Source of the DNA: an uncultured Alphaproteobacteria bacterium
Lineage (GTDB): Bacteria; Pseudomonadota; Alphaproteobacteria; HIMB59; GCA-002718135
Assembly: GCA_902580765.1 (NCBI GenBank)
Contig: CACHLW010000003.1
Location: 72,168-107,051 of the forward strand
Length of the DNA stretch: 34,884 nucleotides
Direction of reading: 5' to 3'
The translations under genes were made by a program, and so were the position numbers. The number at the start of each line of letters is the position of its first letter. The stretch's first letter is position 1. Positions 29,485 to 34,884 of the stretch are shown here, piece after piece. Below the pieces are notes generated by a model. It was not told the DNA's origin. It saw nothing but the letters and a program-made list of their open reading frames with translations, and made no database searches.

Positions 29485-30636
29485 ATGACAAAAAGATTAA
29501 AATTAGGAATGATAGGTGGTGGCCAAGGAGCTTTTATAGGAGCTGTTCATCGTCTATGTGCACGAATGGATGATAAATATGAATTTGTTGCTGGTTGTTT
29601 ATCTTCAACCCCTGAAAAAGCTGCAAAATCTGCTGAAGAAATTGGTCTCGATCCTTCAAGAAGTTACCCTGATTTTAAAACTATGGCTGAGGAAGAAGCT
29701 AAAAGAGATGATGGTATTGATGTAGTATCTATTGTTACACCAAATCATATGCATGCTGCACCAGCAATTGAATTTCTAAATAAAAATATTCATGTCATTT
29801 GTGACAAACCTATGACCTCTACAATGGAAGATGCTCATAAATTAGTTGATGCAGTTTCTAAATCTGATGCTCATTTTTTCTTAACTCATAATTACTCCGG
29901 TTATCCAGTCGTTAGAGGTATGAGATCACTTATTGAAAGTGGAGCACTTGGCAAAATAAGAATTGTTAAAGGATCATATCTTCAAGGCTGGCTCGGCTCA
30001 AAAGAAGAAGACACAGGTTCAAATAAACAAGCAGAATGGAGAACTGATCCTTCACGAAGTGGGGCTGCAGGAGGAGTAGGTGATATTGGTAGTCATACTA
30101 TGCATTTGTTAGAATTTATAACTCAATTAAAATTGCAATCAGTTAGTGCAGATCTTACAACTTTTGTTGAAGGAAGAAAATTAGATGATGATGCTTCAAT
30201 TATGATCAGATTAAATAATGGCGCTAAAGGATCATTATCTATTTCTCAAGTTGCGACAGGTGAAGAAAATAATTTTACTGTAGCTATTTATGGTGACAAG
30301 GGTGCATTAAAATGGAGTCAAGAAAATCCAAATTATGCAACATTTAGTCAAGTAGGGGAGGCAAGCCAGATAATAACTAGAGGTGGTTCAATTAAAGTTG
30401 AGGGAACTGAAGCTAATGTTAGAATCCCTGCAGGTCATCCAGAAGGGTATCTTGAAGCATTTGCACAAATTTACTCTGATGCTGCAGATGTTATCCAAAA
30501 TAAGGAAAATAAAGAGGAATTACTAAAGCTTCTTCCAAATATTGACGATGGTTTACACATAATGAAGTTTATAAACGCAAGTGTCGATTCTAGTTCAAAA
30601 GACTCAAAGTGGATAAATTTATCTGAAGTTATATGA
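29485..30636 (+). CDS. Gfo/Idh/MocA family NAD(P)-dependent dehydrogenase
   Basis: Oxidoreductase acting on a sugar or cyclitol. It has 383 residues. The N-terminal Rossmann fold has GGGQGAFIG (11-19), VTPNHMHA and CDKPM (the EKP-type motif, here DKP at 107-109). The C-terminal domain carries D200 and H204 in GDIGSHTMH, matching the catalytic DxxxH of the family. A strong ribosome-binding site GGAGGG (29472-29477) stands out from the weak sites of most genes here. Together with the upstream isomerase it probably forms a short sugar-catabolic module; 31 percent of the glutamate-rich C-terminal helix region is too generic to help with the substrate. Confidence 0.9.
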   Translation: MTKRLKLGMIGGGQGAFIGAVHRLCARMDDKYEFVAGCLSSTPEKAAKSAEEIGLDPSRSYPDFKTMAEEEAKRDDGIDVVSIVTPNHMHAAPAIEFLNKNIHVICDKPMTSTMEDAHKLVDAVSKSDAHFFLTHNYSGYPVVRGMRSLIESGALGKIRIVKGSYLQGWLGSKEEDTGSNKQAEWRTDPSRSGAAGGVGDIGSHTMHLLEFITQLKLQSVSADLTTFVEGRKLDDDASIMIRLNNGAKGSLSISQVATGEENNFTVAIYGDKGALKWSQENPNYATFSQVGEASQIITRGGSIKVEGTEANVRIPAGHPEGYLEAFAQIYSDAADVIQNKENKEELLKLLPNIDDGLHIMKFINASVDSSSKDSKWINLSEVI

Positions 30637-30690
30637 ATTTTCCTTAGTTTTCTTGTATTTTTTTATTCATGCAAAAAATGCATAGCAAAC

Positions 30691-30720
30691 TTTACTTAAA
30701 TATTCTTAATAAATTTTAAT
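30691..30720 (+). promoter_or_regulatory. Candidate promoter of the amtB transcript
   Basis: TTTACT (30691-30696) and TTTAAT (30715-30720) are separated by 18 bases and match the sigma70 hexamers at 4 and 5 of 6 positions. Transcription from it would start near 30728, a few bases before the first aptamer. In DNA this AT-rich such matches arise often by chance, so support comes mainly from position. I see no sigma54-type GG-GC pair. Confidence 0.35.
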
Positions 30721-30734
30721 AATAAAGTAAATCA

Positions 30735-30795
30735 GCATTACGTTCATCATTCTTATTGAATGACGGAAGTAGACGAATGTCGAAGGAACGCATGC
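30735..30795 (+). ncRNA. Glutamine riboswitch aptamer (glnA motif), copy 1
   Basis: Conserved blocks are CGTTCA (30741-30746), CGGAAGTAG (30764-30772) and CGAAGGAACG (30781-30790). These match the glnA RNA motif, the glutamine-binding riboswitch, as I remember its consensus. Pairing fits a three-way junction. P1 is CGTTC (30741-30745) with GAACG (30786-30790), extended by GCAT (30735-30738) with ATGC (30792-30795). P2 is TCATTC (30747-30752) with GAATGA (30758-30763) and a five-base loop. P3 is GAC (30772-30774) with GTC (30779-30781). It lies in the leader of the ammonium transporter, a sensible target for a glutamine sensor. Confidence 0.88.
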
Positions 30796-30808
30796 AAAGT
30801 TATAAAAT

Positions 30809-30857
30809 CGTTCAATTTGCAGTTTGCAAATCGGAAGTAGGTTAAACCGAAGGAACG
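30809..30857 (+). ncRNA. Glutamine riboswitch aptamer (glnA motif), copy 2
   Basis: Second copy, 68 bases after the first and separated from it by 13 bases. It has the same three blocks: CGTTCA (30809-30814), CGGAAGTAG (30832-30840) and CGAAGGAACG (30848-30857). P1 is CGTTC with GAACG (30853-30857). P2 is ATTTGCA (30815-30821) with TGCAAAT (30825-30831). P3 is GGT (30840-30842) with ACC (30846-30848). The junction bases are identical to copy 1 while the helices P2 and P3 differ completely but still pair. This covariation shows that structure is under selection, and is not a recent duplication of raw sequence. Confidence 0.88.
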
Positions 30858-30862
30858 CGGAT

Positions 30863-30946
30863 CTTAGTAATTAATTTCCATAGCTAAGCATGAAAAGTAA
30901 CACATGACTCAGTGTGAGCCATGTACTGTGAAATTTATAATGGAGG
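30863..30946 (+). promoter_or_regulatory. Possible riboswitch expression platform of amtB
   Basis: TTTCCAT (30875-30881) can pair with ATGGAGG (30940-30946), which includes the ribosome-binding site GGAGG of amtB (five Watson-Crick pairs plus two G-U). CTTAG (30863-30867) with CTAAG (30884-30888) would trap the same anti-site in a loop. A separate hairpin pairs ACATG (30902-30906) with CATGT (30920-30924) and CTCA with TGAG inside. No T-run follows, so control of translation is more likely than termination. The pairings are seen; the switching is inferred. Confidence 0.45.
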
Positions 30947-30950
30947 ATTA

Positions 30951-32237
30951 ATGTTAAAAAAATCTATATATTTCATTGGCATTGTAACTGTCTTCTTACT
31001 CTTTAGTTCATACGCAAGAGCAGAGGTAGATGGTGAAGTGCAATACATATTAAATACTTTCCTATTTCTTGTATCTGGGTTCTTGGTCATGTGGATGGCA
31101 GCAGGATTTGCAATGCTTGAATCAGGACTTGTTACATCAAAAAGTGTAGCAACAATTGCAGCTAAAAACATCGGCTTGTATTCAATTGCAGGAATAATGT
31201 TTTGGTTAGTCGGATACAATATGGCTTACGGTATACCCGCTGGTGGATTTATTGGATCTCCAATTCCTTGGAGTGATGGTAGTGCTGTCGATACAGGGTA
31301 TTCAGATGGTTCTGACTGGTTCTTTCAGATGGTATTTTGTGCAACAACTTGCTCAATTGTATCTGGAACACTAGCTGAAAGAATTAAAATTTGGCCATTC
31401 TTTATTTTTTGTGCTTTATTAACTGGTTTCATTTATCCAATCGAAATGGGTTGGCAGTGGGGCGGAGGATACTTAGCGGAAGCTGGTTTCTCAGATTTTG
31501 CTGGTTCAACTCTAGTACATAGTGCAGGAGCAGCAGCAGCACTTGCTGGTGCAATTTTATTAGGCCCAAGATTAGGAAGGTTCACTGATAGTGGTGAAGC
31601 AGCTCCAATGGAGCCTTTTGCAAATTCTTCAATACCTCTTGCAACTCTTGGTGTATTTATCCTATGGCTTGGATGGTTCGGATTTAATGGTGGATCACAA
31701 CTTGCAATGGGTACATTTGATGATGTTACAGCAGTAGCAACAATATATATTAATACTAACTTGGCAGCTGGTGCAGGAGTAATGGCTTGTGCAGTAATTT
31801 CAAGACTAGTAACTGGTAAAACAGATGTTGTTATGATGCTTAATGGTGCATTAGGTGGTCTAGTAGCAATTACAGCAGAACCATTAGCTCCATCACCAAT
31901 TTTAGCAATAATCATTGGTGCAGTTGGTGGTTTAATTGTCTTCTACGGTACTAGACTTTTAATATCTCTAAAAATTGATGACGTTGTAGGTGCAATTCCT
32001 GTTCACGGTTTTGCTGGAATTTTTGGAACATTAGTTGTTCCGATTTCAAACAGTGCTGCAAGTTTTGGAGCTCAACTCTACGGTATAATAGCAATTAATG
32101 TTTTCGTTTTTGTTGTATCATTTATTATTTGGTACATCATGAAAATGCTCTTTGGTATTAGAATTAGTGAAGAGGCTGAAAAACTTGGAACAGATAAATC
32201 TGAAGTAGGCGTAATGGCTTACAGCATCAGAGACTAA
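30951..32237 (+). CDS. amtB: Ammonium transporter
   Basis: Trimeric inner-membrane channel for ammonium uptake. I start it at the ATG at 30951, after GGAGG (30942-30946), giving 428 residues. The in-frame ATG at 30921 lies inside the leader hairpin and has no ribosome-binding site. The N-terminus is a signal peptide, MLKKSIYFIGI to SSYARA, as in E. coli AmtB. Conserved parts are WMAAGFAMLESGLV, KNIG, the pore twin histidines in LVHSAGA and VHGFAG, and GWFGFNGGS. No glnK gene is next to it, which is unusual. Its leader carries two glutamine-riboswitch-type aptamers, so expression probably follows the cell's glutamine level. Confidence 0.96.
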   Translation: MLKKSIYFIGIVTVFLLFSSYARAEVDGEVQYILNTFLFLVSGFLVMWMAAGFAMLESGLVTSKSVATIAAKNIGLYSIAGIMFWLVGYNMAYGIPAGGFIGSPIPWSDGSAVDTGYSDGSDWFFQMVFCATTCSIVSGTLAERIKIWPFFIFCALLTGFIYPIEMGWQWGGGYLAEAGFSDFAGSTLVHSAGAAAALAGAILLGPRLGRFTDSGEAAPMEPFANSSIPLATLGVFILWLGWFGFNGGSQLAMGTFDDVTAVATIYINTNLAAGAGVMACAVISRLVTGKTDVVMMLNGALGGLVAITAEPLAPSPILAIIIGAVGGLIVFYGTRLLISLKIDDVVGAIPVHGFAGIFGTLVVPISNSAASFGAQLYGIIAINVFVFVVSFIIWYIMKMLFGIRISEEAEKLGTDKSEVGVMAYSIRD

Positions 32238-32285
32238 TGAATTTAGTGATTAGCAAATCAACTCCTTATAGTTGGTCACTAATAA

Positions 32286-32309
32286 TTGGGAGAGCATTTG
32301 CTCTCCCAA
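32286..32309 (+). terminator. Strong hairpin after amtB, probable terminator
   Basis: TTGGGAGAGC (32286-32295) pairs perfectly with GCTCTCCCAA (32300-32309) around a four-base loop ATTT. Ten pairs with six G-C is exceptional for this AT-rich DNA. There is no clean T-run after it (AATTGCTAAAT), so it may stabilise the 3' end of the amtB mRNA or act as an imperfect terminator. The following gene begins 29 bases on. Confidence 0.6.
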
Positions 32310-32337
32310 AATTGCTAAATATTAGACAGAGTAATTA

Positions 32338-32712
32338 ATGACAGAAACAGAAATTATTAAAGAAAAAAAGAGAAATATATATTCCAGTTTTTTTTCAGAA
32401 GATTATGTTTCAAAATTTTTATTTAAATCAATTTTACATCATGTTATTTCATTAGAAATTTATGAAAATAATAGATTAAATGGAATTTCATTTGAAACAA
32501 TTTGTGCAAATATACCAAAGTCAATTGGTTCAAGATCATCTATTCAATCTATACTAAACGAGGCTTTGGAAAAAAATATTTTTACTAAAGAACAGAGTAA
32601 AACAGATAAGCGAATTAAAAATTATTACTTAAGTAATAACTTTTTCAATATGATTAATACTTGGTTACAGAAAGAGGGGTCTTATTTCAGTAAGTTGAGT
32701 CCAAGAAATTAA
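32338..32712 (+). CDS. Winged-helix (MarR-like) DNA-binding protein, putative
   Basis: A 124-residue soluble protein. I do not recognise the exact family. Residues 65-100 (SIGSRSSIQSILNEALEK, then a basic turn with SKTDKRIKNYYLS) look like the recognition helix and wing of MarR-like regulators, in which a DKR segment precedes the wing strand. The N-terminal part is helical. It lies 100 bases after amtB, behind the hairpin at 32286, so it may have its own transcript. A role in regulating amtB is possible but not shown. Confidence 0.65.
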   Translation: MTETEIIKEKKRNIYSSFFSEDYVSKFLFKSILHHVISLEIYENNRLNGISFETICANIPKSIGSRSSIQSILNEALEKNIFTKEQSKTDKRIKNYYLSNNFFNMINTWLQKEGSYFSKLSPRN

Positions 32713-32743
32713 TTTTAATTTAAATCAATCAGAGAAATTATAC

Positions 32744-32935
32744 ATGAAAACATCATTTATTATTAGCGGAAAGAAACATATTTTGAAATATGAAAGAAAA
32801 ATGCCTGAAAAAGAAGTAATTAAAATGAAATCATTTGTGACAAGTAAGGGTACTAAACTTACAAAAACTGCAAAATTTAAAATAAAAAAAGTTTTAGAAA
32901 AAGATAAAGAAAGGGTTTTTGATATTGTTCTATAA
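32744..32935 (+). CDS. Small basic hypothetical protein
   Basis: A 63-residue frame with ATG at 32744, very rich in lysine and lacking hydrophobic segments. No family is recognised. It begins 31 bases after the winged-helix gene and stops exactly one base before the stop codon of the opposing yqgE gene, a neat fit typical of this genome. The ribosome-binding site is weak (CAGAGAAA). A frame on the opposite strand over the same bases (32725-32973) overlaps yqgE and is less likely. In AT-rich DNA a lysine-rich frame of this length can occur by chance. Confidence 0.45.
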   Translation: MKTSFIISGKKHILKYERKMPEKEVIKMKSFVTSKGTKLTKTAKFKIKKVLEKDKERVFDIVL

Positions 32936-33487
32936 TTAACAATTTCCAGAGAATAATGAAAGTTTACTTGCATCTATTCCTAATAAATTAAATGCATCCT
33001 TCCACTTATTATTGACTTTTTCGTCAAAAATAAAATCACTATCTGCTTTTAGCGTCATCCAGCTATTTGAAGCTAATTCCTTTTCAATTTGTCCTGGACC
33101 CCATCCTGCGTATCCAAGAGCTAGGATACTATTCTTTGGGCCATTACCTTTTGAAAGATCTTCAAAAAATTCTGAAGTACTAGTCAACGCAACACCTTTA
33201 TCTATTGTTAAGGTTTCTTTTTGAATTACTTCATCAGAGTGTAAAACAAATCCTCTTCCACTTTCAACTGGGCCGCCATAACGAATATAGAGCTTTTTAT
33301 CCTCTAATGGCTTGTCTATACCTAATTGTTCAAGCAAATCGGGGTAAAGATCATAATCAATTTTCTTATTAATTATAATACCCATAGCCCCATCTTTTGA
33401 GTGTGCGCACATATAAATCACTGTTTTTTCAAATCTATCATCTTCTAATGAAGGCATTGAAATTAAGAACTGACCAGTTAAATTCAT
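32936..33487 (-). CDS. yqgE: YqgE/AlgH family protein (UPF0301)
   Basis: A conserved cytoplasmic protein of unknown biochemical role. It has 183 residues, normal for the family. The opening LTGQFLISMPSLEDDRFEKTVIYMCAHSKDGAMG is diagnostic in parts (QFLISMP, DDRFEKTVIY, GAMGIIINK). Later blocks are GGPVESGRGFVLH, LALGYAGWGPGQIEKEL and NSWM. In alphaproteobacteria it is often found beside a DsbD/ScsB-type thiol reductase gene, as here, where the two are divergent across 57 bases of AT-rich DNA. Confidence 0.94.
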   Translation of the reverse strand: MNLTGQFLISMPSLEDDRFEKTVIYMCAHSKDGAMGIIINKKIDYDLYPDLLEQLGIDKPLEDKKLYIRYGGPVESGRGFVLHSDEVIQKETLTIDKGVALTSTSEFFEDLSKGNGPKNSILALGYAGWGPGQIEKELASNSWMTLKADSDFIFDEKVNNKWKDAFNLLGIDASKLSLFSGNC

Positions 33488-33544
33488 ATAGTATATATAT
33501 TCGCGTTAATTTATATTTTTCAATATTGTATTGATTTATTTTAT

Positions 33545-34884
33545 ATGAACAAGGTAATAAAAGTTATAAGTCTCTTAAAAGTTGCAATAATACTTGCTCT
33601 TGGACTATTTAGCACAGCTGGCTACTCCTTATCTTCAGATTGGGCAATTAGTGAAAAATCAAAAGTTAGATTAATTTCACCAATGACTGCATCAAATAAT
33701 AATAATCAATTAATTTTAGCATTAGAATATCAATTAGAAGATGACTGGAAAACATATTGGAAATCTCCTGGAGGGGGAGGTTTCCCTCAAAAGATTATAT
33801 GGAATAATTCCTCAAATGTGAAAGATATTAAAATATTATGGCCAGAGCCAATAGAATTTGAAATACTAGGTTTAAAATCAATTGGATATACAGATAAAGT
33901 TATCTTTCCCTTGATTGTAGATCTAGAAGATAATCAAAAACAAACAAATTTAAATTTAAATATTAATTATTTAGTTTGTAAAGATGTTTGCATTCCAGGT
34001 AGTGCAGATATTTTTCTAAATATACCATCTGGAGATAGTGAATATACAGATTATTTTTTTGAAATTGAAAAAGTTCTATCTACTACATTAAATAATAATA
34101 TTGATTTTACACCTATTTCTAATTTCTCATTCAAGGCTATTGAAAACAACAATAGTGTTATTTTTGACATAGAAATATCAACTACCTCTTTTTTTGATGA
34201 TCCAAAAATTTTTATTCACACACCATTTGGACTACCTGTTGTAGCACCAATAAATAATTATTCCCTCGATTTCCAAAAATTGAATACCTTTTTATATTAC
34301 AGTGCCGATCAGTTTAATGAAAAAAAATTTCCAATAGAAATATTTTTTTATGATAATAATCACAGCTTTAAAGTTGAAAAAAGTGTAGAAATTGAAAATA
34401 TAGATAAAAATATTTCTATAAATACTAGTCTTATATACTTACTCTTAATTTCAATATTAGGTGGGTTTATTTTAAATCTTATGCCATGTGTTTTTCCGGT
34501 ATTATCGTTAAAATTATTATCTGTAATTAATACTGAGGATAAAAAGATTAAAAGTAGTTTTTTCATAACTGTATTGGGTATTATCTCTTCTTTTCTAATA
34601 CTCGGTGCATTTTTTGCTATCCTGAAACAAATTAATATTTCAATATCTTGGGGTATGCAATTTCAAGAACCTTACTTTTTAATGTTCATTTTGATAATTA
34701 TATCAATGTTTTTCTTGAACACTCTTGGTCTTTTCCAAATAAATTTACCAAGTTTTTTATCTTCATCAAAAATTTTAAATTCAGGAAACAATTTTTATAC
34801 AAAGAATTTTTTTAATGGTTTTTTTGCTACACTACTTGCTACACCATGTTCTGCACCTTATTTAGGCACAGCTGTAACGGCTGC
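33545..34884 (+). CDS. DsbD/ScsB-type protein-disulfide reductase, N-terminal part (3' end outside window)
   Basis: Membrane protein that passes electrons from cytoplasmic thioredoxin to the periplasm. The frame starts with ATG at 33545 and stays open to the window edge (446 residues seen). A signal peptide (about residues 1-28) is followed by a periplasmic domain with DDWKTYWKSPGGGG and a cysteine pair C145 and C149 (CKDVC). The membrane domain begins near residue 300 and shows the two intramembrane redox cysteines: C315 in LMPCVFPVLSLK and C435 in LATPCSAPYLG. The N-terminal domain resembles the ScsB branch of DsbD-like proteins. The expected C-terminal thioredoxin domain lies outside. Confidence 0.9.
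   Translation, partial: MNKVIKVISLLKVAIILALGLFSTAGYSLSSDWAISEKSKVRLISPMTASNNNNQLILALEYQLEDDWKTYWKSPGGGGFPQKIIWNNSSNVKDIKILWPEPIEFEILGLKSIGYTDKVIFPLIVDLEDNQKQTNLNLNINYLVCKDVCIPGSADIFLNIPSGDSEYTDYFFEIEKVLSTTLNNNIDFTPISNFSFKAIENNNSVIFDIEISTTSFFDDPKIFIHTPFGLPVVAPINNYSLDFQKLNTFLYYSADQFNEKKFPIEIFFYDNNHSFKVEKSVEIENIDKNISINTSLIYLLLISILGGFILNLMPCVFPVLSLKLLSVINTEDKKIKSSFFITVLGIISSFLILGAFFAILKQINISISWGMQFQEPYFLMFILIIISMFFLNTLGLFQINLPSFLSSSKILNSGNNFYTKNFFNGFFATLLATPCSAPYLGTAVTA

Noticed and set aside
30669-30683. ATGCA-AAAAA-TGCAT as a terminator of the dehydrogenase gene.
   Set aside because: Only five pairs, mostly A-T, and no T-run behind it. Termination between 30637 and 30690 is not visible.
30921-30950. 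A ten-codon longer amtB start at ATG 30921.
   Set aside because: It lies in the leader hairpin with no ribosome-binding site, and would put MYCEIYNGGL before the signal peptide. The ATG at 30951 has GGAGG in front.
30861-30950. A third glutamine aptamer downstream of copy 2.
   Set aside because: None of the blocks CGTTCA, CGGAAGTAG or CGAAGGAACG recurs here.
31433-31915. A 160-residue minus-strand frame inside amtB.
   Set aside because: Alanine/proline-rich shadow of the conserved amtB coding sequence, with no start context.
32725-32973. An 82-residue minus-strand frame with hydrophobic composition.
   Set aside because: It overlaps the 3' end of yqgE in another frame and the small plus-strand ORF, has no family features, and its hydrophobicity is what the reverse complement of lysine codons gives.

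Overview
The window is about 35 kb of very AT-rich, tightly packed bacterial chromosome. Genes overlap by 1-11 bases or sit a few bases apart. Both strands are used in operon-like blocks, and I see no mobile element, CRISPR array, rRNA or tRNA. The gene set and order suggest a small-genome (streamlined), probably marine alphaproteobacterium of the SAR11 / HIMB59 (AEGEAN-169) kind. The reasons are the ileS-lspA-DUF3035 lipoprotein run, the coxB-ctaD-ctaB-coxF-ctaG-coxC-surf1-(M32)-thrC-M16 cluster, the alphaproteobacterial LPS block and the low GC. The lineage is an inference, because no 16S gene is present.

Layout. 1-491: the 3' end of xylose isomerase. 534-6395 (+): ribF, ileS, lspA, a BamF-like lipoprotein and pgi. 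6387-8331 (-): rsmD, an RluB/RsuA-type pseudouridine synthase and a PuuD-type glutamine amidotransferase-fold hydrolase. 8372-10145 (+): tadA and xseA. 10142-16487 (-): an envelope block with LpxL-type acyltransferase, lpxK, waaA, a DUF374 acyltransferase, an MsbA-type flippase and ubiA. 16523-17254 (+): rsmE. 17353-22846 (+): a complete cytochrome c oxidase operon with its assembly factors: coxB, ctaD, ctaB, a 35-residue CoxF-like protein, ctaG, coxC and surf1. 22843-26943 (+): M32 carboxypeptidase, thrC and M16 peptidase. 26967-28385: a small DUF6494-like protein (-), then a DNA-alkyl methyltransferase and a second glutamine amidotransferase. 28420-30636 (+): a sugar isomerase/epimerase and a Gfo/Idh/MocA dehydrogenase. 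30637-32237: a regulatory leader and the ammonium transporter amtB. 32338-34884: a winged-helix-like protein, a small basic ORF, yqgE (-) and the start of a DsbD/ScsB-type gene that runs off the edge.

The most notable element is the amtB leader. It carries two consecutive copies of a structured motif whose conserved blocks (CGTTCA, CGGAAGTAG, CGAAGGAACG) match my recollection of the glnA glutamine riboswitch known from cyanobacteria and marine metagenomes. This suggests that ammonium import here is controlled by glutamine through RNA. Other points to check are a SURF1 gene with no canonical start codon in its frame (either an ATT start or a one-base deletion in an A5 run), a lipoprotein whose C-terminus carries the peptide KKKKRFFFF twice, each copy encoded by a DNA near-palindrome, and an unannotated CoxF-like small protein.
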